Shown here: one piece after another, positions 11,522-20,290 of the stretch | Numbering within the stretch: the first letter of the stretch is position 1 | Layout of the letters: each line of letters begins with the position of its first letter | Assembly (NCBI GenBank): GCA_030544215.1 | Contig: JARZZO010000003.1 | Location: forward strand, 1,436,001-1,500,000 | Origin: Zantedeschia hybrid cultivar | Lineage: Eukaryota > Streptophyta > Magnoliopsida > Alismatales > Araceae | Length of the DNA: 64,000 nt | Direction: 5' to 3' | The notes under the pieces: generated by a model | What the model was told of the DNA's origin: nothing | Database searches by the model: none | The model's input: the letters and a program-made list of their open reading frames with translations, nothing else | Translations under genes and position numbers: made by a program

Positions 11522-12010
11522 ACCTTCTCAGTCTGACATATTCAGTTATTTGTGATCATATTTATATCATGATTCTTCTATTATTTTTTGCCTTTTTCAT
11601 TTATTTTGTATACATGTTGGTTATGGATTATAGTTGGCAGACTGTATGTTTAAGTGGTGACCAATAGATAAACATTATGTTTGAGTTTATCTACAGTTCT
11701 ATATTTGATGTTCAATTATAGTAAGTTGGTGGCATTGTGGTACATAGAAGGAGGTGTATAATTGAATGCATTTGCCGCCATGACTCATGTCATTTGATTT
11801 ACTATTCTTGAATCTTTAAGATTTCGTTAATTGGAATGGTGTGTAGTTTTTGTTTTATCATGCGCGCGCATACCGTGGTTTTCTCTTCAAGTGTATGCTC
11901 ATGATGTCAAATCTTCAAGAGTCATTTTGAAATTATATATATTTACACTATAAGTATGTTTTTAATGGAAGATTTGATGTGCTTAAGACAAGTTGGACCA
12001 AGTTGGAGAA
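11522..12010 (+). other. Copia-1 3' untranslated region and purine tract
   Basis: This stretch lies between the pol stop and the 3' LTR and matches 39440-39990 in Copia-2 (reverse strand). It ends in AAGTTGGAGAA (12000-12010), a degraded form of the polypurine tract AAGTGGGAGAA that is intact in Copia-2. The tract primes plus-strand DNA synthesis. Confidence 0.75.
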
Positions 12011-12402
12011 TGTTGGGTTTTTGTCTAATTAGTGGTCCACTTGTGTTTACTGAGCTGCACACTTACACACCATTAAGCATCCAATTAATGGAATAAAGTT
12101 ATTGGGCTTAACCCATTAGGTGTCCATTGAGGATCCTGTAATGAGTAGGATCCATTAGTAGTTTGAACGGGACTGGTCCCTCCTCTCTATAAAAGAAACA
12201 TGTGACTCCCCATTAGGTCATATGCATCAAGAGACATAGAGAGAGGAAACCAGTAGAGAGGGTGCTAGGGTTTACACCGTCTTCTCGTCCGGAGTTCGTG
12301 CGTTCCTGTCTGAGACTCGTTACTCGTGGGGATCGACTCCGGCGTCGTCTTCCTTCGTGTTAGGAATGACTTTCGCTCCAGATATTCCTAAAATCCATAA
12401 CA
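12011..12402 (+). repeat. Copia-1 3' LTR
   Basis: The repeat is 392 bp, from TGTTGGG to CATAACA, and aligns end to end with the 5' LTR with about 40 differences by hand count and one 4-bp gap. The internal TATAAAAG box is conserved. Confidence 0.93.
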
Positions 12403-12406
12403 ATTA

Positions 12407-12464
12407 ATGCATCCATCTGTATAGCCCTTCATCGGGCCACGGGCCATCTGCTTTAAATCTGTTA
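12407..12464. repeat. Right copy of the direct repeat bracketing Copia-1
   Basis: It matches 4500-4557 as described there. Four bases (ATTA, 12403-12406) separate it from the LTR end. Confidence 0.65.
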
Positions 12465-13711
12465 GAATAGTCTCACATATATACTGTCTAAACGATATAA
12501 CATTATAAGACATACGTGTAAAAGTACCTCTTGCAATGCTCCTGCGGGAAGCGCTACCGTTGCATGGGGATAGGACGTGCGTGCATCGTCCCATGATCCC
12601 ATCCATCTACCAGACGTAAGTCTTCCAGTGCATAAAGTAACAGTAACATAGATTAATTGTGCAAGTTAATATGTTTAAGTGAATGATGTCCTCTTTCTTT
12701 GGCTCTATCAAAGTCACCGGCTCACAGAGAAAGGAAATTAAGATGGCAGGTTCTAGTAGAAGAAAGAATAAGAGACCACCTGGTTACATATGGGGGCGGC
12801 AATCTAAAAGACCAGTCTCATAGAGTGAGTCGAGTCGCAGTGCCTACTTTCCTGAGCTGACATGGATCTTCTATGCCACAATACACCTCCTACCAAATAA
12901 ACAGGTATATATATATATGCACCATCATCTAATTAAACAGATCATGATCTAGAGTACTCTATAGATGAATTTTGACGGTCTTTAACTCGAAGAAAGAAGA
13001 GTTTAATTTTCTGCACGAGATGCGACTCGACCGAGTCGGTGCGGCCCAAGTCCCCGGGCCGGAGACCATCTGCATCGAACCTTGTCAGTGTCACTGAGGG
13101 TGGCACTTACACCAGCAAAGTCCCAAAGTGGTGGTGGCCCCATTTTGGTGACAAAAAACCTCCCCATCATGAATTCATGAGAAGAGCATGAGCACCCGGG
13201 CCCTTCTCCCCTTTTTCTAATCATCGCCTTTACCCCCACAGTCACAGGGTACCATCAAACAAGGCCATGGATAGCCACCTTTCTCCACCGAACTGGTCCA
13301 TCACAACCTCCCGGCCGGCCACCACAACTTTTACTAGACCTCCAAGCTGGCCAATCTCATCCGTAAGTAGTATGGCGACCCCACATACCCCCCGTGGGGA
13401 CGATCTAATTAATTTATTATGATCAGGGGCAGATTCAGGAGTTTTTTGTTATTAAGAGGGGCCAATCTCGGTATATTATATTTATTAAATTTTAAAAAAC
13501 AAAATAACAAAAATGACGATAGAACATTTCATCAGTACATGACATTCTTTTATACGAATGAATTATATATTATTATTACTTTTGCAATGATTTTCCCTAG
13601 AATCTCTCTCTCAACTTATCTGCAATAAATTTTGACTAAAGAACAAGTGGAAAAGATTAACAACTCATGATGTTAAAGCAGCATATCTACATTAAATTAT
13701 AAAATATAAAC
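12465..13711. other. Intergenic DNA, no gene seen
   Basis: No coding or RNA gene is recognised. At 13424 the sequence CAGGGGCAGATTCAGGA, followed by an AAGAGGGGCC word, resembles the left terminus of plant hAT-like elements. A possible partner end, TCCGCCCCTG, lies at about 15064-15073, but the inner bases and flanks agree poorly, so no element is called. Confidence 0.5.
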
Positions 13712-14131
13712 TACTAAAAAACATCAAATCACTTTTTTTATTTAATATAATTTGATTTCTTAGAATAATAAGAAGCTAAATGTAAGGTTGTCCGAATCCT
13801 AATATTTTATTAAGATTGGATGATGACTTTGAAGTTTAAAACATGCATGAACAATATGAAATGAGGCAAAAGATTTTTATTAATATTATACTACTCTTAA
13901 AACATAGATTTATCACAAAGATACTAAAAAACATCAAATCACTTTTTTTATTTAATATAATTTGATTTCTTAGAATAATAAGAAGCTAAATGTAAGGTTG
14001 TCCGAATCCTAATATTTTATTAAGATTGGATGATGACTTTGAAGTTTAAAACATGCATGAACAATATGAAATGAGGCAAAAGATTTTTATTAATATTATA
14101 CTACTCTTAAAACATAGATTTATCACAAAGA
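13712..14131. repeat. Perfect 210-bp tandem duplication
   Basis: Two head-to-tail copies, 13712-13921 and 13922-14131, each beginning TACTAAAAAACATC, are identical at every base by line-by-line comparison. The DNA is AT-rich and non-coding. Perfect identity implies a very recent event, or a duplicated segment introduced during assembly. Confidence 0.95.
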
Positions 14132-14993
14132 TGGACATACCTGAAAATTTAAAAAAAAAACCATGAATGAAACTAAATAACAGATTTAACGGAGAAGACT
14201 TCTGGAGAAGCATGGAACCATGCATAGCATGAAAGTCTATTAGAGGATTGGACTTTCATTAGTTAAATTTCTAATTCAAATCATGTTTTTAAGTACTCAT
14301 TTAATTATTTTATTTATCAGTAAATTTAGTTAATGAGATATTTAATATTTTATGAAGTTTTCTATTAAATAACTAGGAATGCAAACTGTTTGGTACTCCC
14401 ATGATTTGGTCTGAGTTTATAAATTTAAATTAAAAAAAAATACACTAAGTTTATCATGAATTTATTTGGCGCGTGAGCTACTTGATATTCCATTTGAACT
14501 CTTTTAATATCTAAATGAGTAAATTTAAACAACCATCATAGATACTTGAATTCAAATTTGATTATAATTAGTCAAAGCAAGTTTAAACAAGGCTAGCAGT
14601 AGCAATGTGAAAGATGCTTCTTTCCTCAAACAGTTGCTAACAATAAGGAGAGTAAGAATTAGGAGTACTTGGATAGCAAGAATGACCGAGAAAAAGAAAA
14701 AGAGTTACTTAAAAATACGGTGGGAGAGGGAAGCCAATTAGGAGTTGTTTGTTTTAAGGTAAACATCATAATTTAGATCAATTGTTTCATTTTACAGTGT
14801 TAAGGAAAATTCTCTCGGACCTTATCTATCTATTTGATAACAAAGATCTATTGTAAATCAAAACAAGAAGATCAAAACATCCGTTTATTTTATTTTACAA
14901 TTAAGTAAAAAAATAATTTTAAAATTTAAATAAGAAAATTTCACTTATTTTAAAACCGATAATTTACGAAGTTATATGTTAAAACAAATAACC
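14132..14993. other. Intergenic AT-rich DNA, no gene seen
   Basis: The stretch is AT-rich with scattered homopolymers. I see no coding frame, RNA gene or element termini. Confidence 0.5.
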
Positions 14994-15815
14994 ATTTAAT
15001 AAGAGTTACAGTAAGAGAAAGGCTTCCACTGCAGCAGGACTTCTAGATTATTCCTGGCGCCCCGTGTGTCCGCCCCTGGCTGTGATCTTTCCTAAAGGGA
15101 GAAGAGACCGGGGCGATCATGATATTGAAGCGGCCAGCAGGTCCTTTTCTCTGTGTGCCCCTCCTTCATAGTTGAATCAGGATCGAAGATAAGACTTAGT
15201 AATTGTAGAAACGGAAGGTTTTTAAGACAACCCTTCTATGGTAACTTTTCTCATTCCTGAAAGGTTTTCTTAAAAAATTATATATCCCACTTTCAATATC
15301 TTACTGACCACAAAATTTAGATGTTGAGTTTAAAAAGGCCTAAGATCATAAACACTGGCTACAACTAAAATTAACTGATGTAAGATTATTATTATATAGT
15401 TGCTCCAACCTTTTAATAAGAGTTACAGTAAGAGAAAGGCTTCCAGTGCAGCAGGACTTCTAGATTATTCCTGGCGCCCTGTGTGTCCGCCCCTGGCTGT
15501 GATCTTTCCTAAAGGGAAAAGAGACCGGGGCGATCATGATATTGAAGCAGCCAGCAGGTACTTTTCTCTGTGTGCCCCTCCTTCATAGTTGAATCAGGAT
15601 CGAAGATAAGACTTAGTAATTGTAGAAACGGAAGGTTTTTAAGACAACTCTTCTACGGTAACTTTTCTCATTCCCATGAAAGGTTTTCTTAAAACATTAT
15701 ATATCTCACTGATCACAAAACTTGGATGTTGAATTTGAAAGGGTCTAAGATCATAAATACTGGCCACAACTGAAATTAATCGATGTAAGATTATTATTAT
15801 ATAACTGTTCCAACA
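14994..15815. repeat. 417-bp tandem duplication, each unit ending in a TRIM-like LTR
   Basis: The first unit (14994-15410) and second unit (15411-15815) both begin TTTAATAAGAGTTACAG, run through a conserved block (TCTAGATTATTCCTGGCGCC, TGTGTGTCCGCCCCTGG, CGATCATGATATTGAAG) and end in the short LTR-like sequence described under the TRIM entry. The units differ by scattered substitutions and small indels, so this is an older event than the 210-bp duplication. A spurious open frame at 15400-15588 falls inside it. Confidence 0.85.
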
Positions 15816-16018
15816 CTCTCCTTCACAATTAAGATGGGTCGTGAAAATTAGTTAACAAGAAGTGACGCAAATTAAAATATAAGTTGGATCAGGCCCTCCT
15901 CTGATACTATCTTACAAACTACAAAATCCAGGTGTTGAGTTTGAAGGGTCCTAAGATCATAAGCACTGACCACAACTGAAATTAATCGATGTAAAACTAT
16001 TATATAACTGCTCCAACA
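15705..16018 (-). mobile_element. Very small TRIM/SMART-like LTR element
   Basis: Read on the minus strand, 16018-15911 begins TGTTGGAGCAG and matches 15815-15705, which begins TGTTGGAACAG, as two direct repeats of about 110 bp. Just after the first is TAGTATCAGAGG (15909-15898), close to the initiator-Met primer site. Just before the second is the purine run GAAGGAGAG (15824-15816). The whole unit is about 314 bp with about 95 bp of interior, the order expected of a terminal-repeat retrotransposon in miniature. The LTR 3' ends do not finish in CA and no target duplication was found. A third LTR copy lies at about 15300-15409, within the tandem array. Confidence 0.6.
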
Positions 16019-16149
16019 GTATACCCAATTCCATCCTCACCTGCGTTTGCGGGAACCCAACTCCTCAAAGTTTCCTCTGGGCCTGATACAGCCACGGGGA
16101 TCATCAGGCATCGTCAGTGTATGATTGGTGGTTCCCCTCCTTCCTTGCC

Positions 16150-16157
16150 TATAAATA
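16150..16157 (+). promoter_or_regulatory. TATA box of the first MIR169 gene
   Basis: TATAAATA occurs in the context GCCTATAAATACGA. Equivalent boxes in similar contexts precede the hairpins at 25635 (box 25548) and 36436 (box 36305). Here the hairpin begins about 390 bp downstream, against 90-130 bp in the other two, because a microsatellite lies between. Confidence 0.6.
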
Positions 16158-16244
16158 CGAACCCTTGTGGATGACGTTGATGCAGCAGGGAAGGATGGGA
16201 AAATAAGGAGAGAGGGGGAGAGGGATATGGTGTGGGTATGGGTG

Positions 16245-16401
16245 GGTGTCTGAGTGTGTGTGTGTGTTTGAGAGAGAGGAGGGACGGGGAACCATGCGTG
16301 TGCGTGTGTTTGTGTGTGTGAGAGAGAGAGGGAGGGAGGGAGGAGGGATGGGGAACCATTTGTGCGCGCGTGTGTGTGAGAGAGAGAGGATGGGGAACCC
16401 C

Positions 16402-16451
<50 letters not shown>

Positions 16452-16470
16452 GGGAACCATGCGTGTGCGT
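16245..16470 (+). repeat. GT/GA microsatellite in the MIR169-1 leader
   Basis: Alternating GT runs and GA runs are interleaved with about four copies of a unit containing GGGGAACCATGCGTG or GGGGAACC. The repeat lies between the TATA box and the hairpin and accounts for the longer distance there. Long open frames on both strands here are simple-sequence artefacts. Confidence 0.85.
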
Positions 16471-16540
16471 GTGTGAAAGAGAGAGGGGGGTTACGGGGGA
16501 TATGGGGATGCATGTACACGTTCAGGCATGGTGTGAGTGT

Positions 16541-16683
16541 CCTCGCATGAAAAGGCAGAGAGTGGAGTGCAGCCAAGGATGACTTGCCGGCATTGGCGAA
16601 GTGGTTTCCTAGCTGTGAGCCTTGATGGCAATGTGCCGGCAGGTTGTCCTTGGCTACATTTTGCTCTCTTCTTCTCATGTCAG
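16541..16683 (+). ncRNA. MIR169: MIR169 precursor hairpin 1
   Basis: The mature strand on the 5' arm is at 16570-16590, starting CAGCCAAGGATGACTTGCC and ending GG, the form known as miR169b/c. The star strand is at 16638-16658, starting GGCAGGTTGTCC and ending TTGGCTACA. The arms pair along the whole mature region with one mismatch at position 1 and three G.U pairs. Pairing continues outward (CCTCGCATGA against CTCATGTCAGG) and inward (GCCGGC against GCCGGC), leaving a loop of about 40 nt. In plants miR169 directs cleavage of NF-YA (HAP2-type) transcription factor mRNAs and is linked to drought and nutrient responses; that role is family knowledge. A TATA box lies at 16150. A 178-bp tandem copy follows, in decayed form. 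Confidence 0.93.
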
Positions 16684-16718
16684 GCTCTCACAGGACAGCA
16701 AATCCGATAGCCGGGTCT

Positions 16719-16838
16719 CCTCGCACGAAGAGGCAGAGAGTGGAGTGGCAGCCAAGACGTTTCCCAGCCGTGAGCCATAATGGCTTCGTGCCGGCAGGTT
16801 GTCGTTGTTTACATTTTGCTCTCTTTATCTCTTGTCAG
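16719..16838 (+). pseudogene. MIR169: Decayed tandem copy of MIR169
   Basis: This repeats 16541-16683 at a 178-bp offset: CCTCGCACGAAGAGGCAGAG, then GCAGCCAAGA, then TGCCGGCAGGTTGTCGTTG and TGCTCTCTT. About 25 bp including most of the mature strand (GATGACTTGCC) is missing from the 5' arm, and the star strand carries substitutions. No functional miR169 can come from it. Confidence 0.85.
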
Positions 16839-19675
16839 GCTCTCACAGTACAGCAAATTCAATACCCACAACTGATGTTTCGATTTGTTCAGGGAGGCCA
16901 CAAGGTGAGGAAGAGACTGTTTCTTCACTCTCTCAGGTCTCAACATGGCTCTCTTATACTCATCCTATATCGCAATATTTTCCCCCTGTAAGATGTGTGA
17001 TTCATATAGTTCACGTTGCCATGTATACTATATGAATAGAGATCTTTTACATACAGATTTAGATTGAACTCAGCCGATTGAGAAAAGAGAAGGTTTCAAA
17101 CAACCTCCTCATATGATACTTTTCCCATTTAAGAGATTTTCATGAAAGATTTTTTTCTTACTAAGTTTAATCTAAATTCGTACTCAGAAAAATAGCACTC
17201 ATGCATACTACATAGTTGGTCTCAACTTTAGAGCATCACTTCCATTCGCTCTTGCACTTCATAACGCTGAAGCACTCTCGTTGGAAAGTAAATGTTCCGA
17301 GTAAACTCTCAGAGCTTTTGTTGTCCATAGATACGTAAGAATATTTTGGATGCTTTCTTTTTTTCTTTCTTTCTGGATGCTTTCTAGAGTAAACCACTGT
17401 AGACGGCCCCGTGCCCTCCGTATTCGTGACGCAGACAGTTTCCTCTATCGCTGCGCCTGCGACAAAGGGCGCGTGAGACAACGTTGGCAAAATCTGTGCA
17501 ATTATTTTCAGGAGATTCGAAAGGATCCAAAGGCAACGGCGGGCGACAAAAAAGGAAAGGAAAAGGTTGTAGTGGCGGTGGCAGCAGTAGCACAAGTTTC
17601 GGGAACAAAACATAGACAGCTCATGAGGAGCGTCCAGAGGCTACCTCTACCTGTCATCATCAGTAAGTACTGTAATATTTTGAAGCGTTTAAAGGGCGAG
17701 TTAATTTTTGTTGTGTGACAAAACTATGTGATTAGTGTGCAAGCTAGAGATTCCAATATATGTATCTATGTACGTATGTAGGCATATGCATGCAAATGTT
17801 ACAGCATGCATGTAATCGCTAAGTCATGTAGGCATATGCAAATGTTACGGCATGCATGCAATCGTTAGGTTGCAATGTACTGCGTTTTTATAATGTACCG
17901 CACTTCATCTGAGCACAATTCTAAGCCTGTTGGAGAGAGAGAGAGAGAGCAACCAGTTGGCTGATAATTTTATGGTGTGAATTTTATGGTGTGAGAGAGA
18001 GAAGACCATCATGCAGTCGGCTACCGAGTTGACGGTCCAAATGCCAGAAAAACTACTAAATTAAAAACGATATTTTCCATCAGTTTACAGCACACCGAAC
18101 AATGTCTATGTGAGTAATCTCTTGAAGCCGAGGTGTGAAGCTGTGTGACGTCCCCTGCATGGCTTTTTACCATATGCAACGGATCTTTATTGCTCATTTC
18201 CTGGTTCCGGTTCTTGGAAAGAAGCTGAGTAATAACATGAAACTAAGCTCTTTGTGATCATCCTAGAAACTTGAGAACTAACTAAACGTATTCAAGATCA
18301 AGGATATGAAGTAATAACATGAAATTTCACATGGGCGACGATGGTTATTTCGATTCACCCACGAGCTATGGAGGGAGGTGATCCGCGAGCATCAACATGA
18401 ATCCTTCTTGGTGTCTTCTTCTCCATCGTTTTACGAGGATGTTGATCACATATATAGATATTTCATTTCGTTAGCTACGAAGATTGGAGTTTTGCTTCGG
18501 CAAGCATATATACTGCCATATTCTGCGGAATCTTCTCCTGCGGAATCTTCTCCTGCCAATTGCATGCTACAGCGCTCTGTCAACCATATCTAAAGTTGTC
18601 CTGAAGAGCATCGCCGAAGTGTCAATGTTAGATTCTGGAACCCCATCGAGTCAGCCGACTTTTCCCAAATGTTCATGCAGATCACCTGAGCCGTGAATCC
18701 TGCGCGCCTTGGGAACAACTTCTGAAAACCCACCTTTCAGAATCTCTGATGTTTATATTTTGTGGTACGTACAATTGGCACCATATAAATTTGAAGCCGA
18801 TAATCGTGGAAGTGGTTGACCCAGCTGCTACTGTTTTCCATGGTCAGCTCCAAATTGGACCTGATTTTATGTGGGAGATGATGGACTGGAATCCGATTCC
18901 TCATTCAAGGATGAGAATGCCTGAGTAATTATTAATGAGTGAGACTTGCTGCAATTATATCCCAAGGTATAGTAGTTGCAATTGCTATCCAATCGGCTGG
19001 TACTTATAATCTAGTTCAGTCCAACTCATATTATAATAAATTGTGTTGACCTAAATTATCTAAATTGGGGTACTTGGGTTAAACTAATTAGGTTGACATT
19101 AGTCAAATTTGAGTTGGATTGTATTGAAATTGAGCTGATCCAGTTTAACCTATTGACTTTTTATGTACAAAAAGTGGAATATTTCTAACAAACTATTTAT
19201 AAATAAGGTTAACCTAATCCAACTCACTCACTCTTAAATTTGCATTGAAATTGGATTGAATATGAACTGAATTAGACTGAACTATTTTAAATTTAAATTT
19301 AATTCAAATTATCACATAATCTAGACCAACTCACCTAAATTACATCCCTACCCGCAAGGAGTGCAGCACAACTTGAAACCCACACACCTTTGCAATTACG
19401 ATGTCCCCGATTGCACCAGTACTTGACTTTTTCGTTCCACACGCGCACATGTACATGAGAAGATGGCAGTCTCTCTGATTTAAATTAAGTGGTCCCAAGT
19501 TCAAAGGCTAATAGCAATGACCTATAAAAGGTGATCTTAGAGAAAAATTGAAATATTGCTCCTTTGAGGACAAGACAGACGACACCGAATGACAATCCAG
19601 CGACGGCGTGGGCCCTCTGAATAGATGCACTTATGATTCCAGGACAAGGCCCATCCACCGCTAGCCCAACAATTC
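16839..19675. other. Intergenic DNA, no gene recognised
   Basis: The longest open frames are at 17236-17613 (minus) and 17350-17718 (plus). They overlap each other, match no domain I know, and look like chance. A short TATGTAGGCATATGCA-type duplication lies at 17770-17860 and a small GA run at 17933. Around 19000-19330 there is a stretch rich in TTGGGTT, AACCTAATCCAACTC and related words, resembling repeats at 36790-37100; both are probably remnants of one dispersed repeat. Confidence 0.5.
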
Positions 19676-19770
19676 AGTAGCTTTTTATCCCATCAGGGTT
19701 TGCAAGATAGGATGCCTTACCTGGGATGTTCACAGTTCGATTCTGTGTTGAAAAGAAAAAAAAATATTTA
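19676..19770 (+). mobile_element. Possible SINE fragment
   Basis: CAGTTCGATTCTGTG (from 19733) resembles a tRNA B box (GTTCGATTC) and is followed closely by an A-rich tail (19750-19765). The upstream A box is not convincing. This may be a truncated relative of the SINE at 36600. Confidence 0.35.
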
Positions 19771-19959
19771 AATTCAATTCAATTTGAATAATTTATTTTT
19801 TTTTACTTTCCTATCCGCATCCAACCAGAAGAATCAATGAACAGCCAAGGTTCCTTCCCCTGCGCATAAGTACGAGGGTCACCAGAAGATGCCAATGCCA
19901 TGCACAAGAGTAGAGACTGTCACTCGCCTGTGTTTGCGATGTGAGAGAGAGAGAGATCT

Positions 19960-20024
19960 GGTGGCCTTTCGTCTGTGCGAAGGGGCGTGAGAGGGGGAAT
20001 GCAACCAAGGATGACTTGACTGTC
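19960..20024 (+). pseudogene. MIR169: MIR169 5' arm truncated by a repeat insertion
   Basis: A mature-like strand at 20002-20022 starts CAACCAAGGATGACTTGAC. It is preceded by GTGCGAAGGGGCGTGAGAG and GGGAATG, which align with the 5' outer stem of the other MIR169 hairpins. The sequence breaks off at about 20025 into a TRIM-like LTR, and no 3' arm with a GTTGTCCTTGG motif is found nearby. It therefore cannot fold into a precursor. Confidence 0.75.
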
Positions 20025-20136
20025 GTTGGAGCGATTATGTAATAGTTTTACATCGGTTAATTTCAGTTGTGATCAATACTTATGATCTTAGGTCTTTCAA
20101 ACTTAATATTTAGATTTTGTGTTTTTGTAAAATGGT
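20025..20136 (+). mobile_element. TRIM-like solo LTR
   Basis: The stretch TTGGAGCGATTATGTAATAG, then TTTACATCGGTTAATTTCAG, then CTTATGATCTTAGG is the same LTR-like sequence seen (minus strand) at 15705-16018. Only one copy is present, so it is a solo or truncated terminal repeat. It interrupts the MIR169 relic at 19960-20024. Confidence 0.6.
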
Positions 20137-20290
20137 ATCAGAATGGTGGAATTATTTATTCTCTTTATCTAGAGAATAAACACATCTGGTGCGGTATAAT
20201 TTATTCTACTTATCAAATTAGAATTAATCTTATTTTAAAAATAAAATTCTTTATTCTTCTCTTATTCTTTTATCAAAATGGTGTAGATAG
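20137..20290. repeat. MITE-like AT-rich repeat flanked by a direct repeat
   Basis: The words TATCAGAATGGTG (about 20134) and TATCAAAATGGTG (about 20271) are direct repeats bracketing an AT-rich core that matches, inverted, the repeat at 759-955. The bracketing repeat could be a target duplication, though at 13 bp it is long. Confidence 0.4.

Larger units (their letters stand above)
4574..12402 (+). mobile_element. Copia-1: degenerate Ty1/copia LTR retrotransposon
   Basis: This is a complete but inactive copia-type element of about 7.8 kb. In order it has a 5' LTR, an initiator-Met primer site, a 2-kb leader, gag, protease, integrase, reverse transcriptase, RNase H, a purine tract and a 3' LTR; integrase before RT is the Ty1/copia order. 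By hand alignment the two LTRs differ at roughly one base in ten, mostly transitions, so the insertion is old. The coding region carries several stops and frameshifts plus a nested MITE. The flank before the 5' LTR is ATGCA (4569-4573). The same 5-mer lies at 12407-12411, four bases beyond the 3' LTR, and is a possible target duplication. Copia-2 at 39157 is a relative in the opposite orientation. Confidence 0.93.

Noticed and set aside
13424..15073. Possible 1.65-kb hAT-like element from CAGGGGCAGATTCAGG to TCCGCCCCTG
   Set aside because: Inner termini agree poorly, flanking 8-mers match at only 5 of 8 bases, and the right end lies inside the 417-bp duplicated unit.
16037..16678. 213-codon minus-strand frame, Ser/Leu/Thr/His-rich
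   Set aside because: It is translation of the GT/GA microsatellite and lies antisense to the MIR169 leader and hairpin.
17236..17718. Overlapping frames of 122-125 codons on both strands
   Set aside because: No recognisable domain, no start context or partner exon; probably chance.
20132..20145. TGGTATCAGA as a primer binding site of an LTR element
   Set aside because: It resembles an iMet site but is also one side of a direct repeat (TATCA[G/A]AATGGTG) around an AT-rich MITE-like unit, and no second LTR follows.
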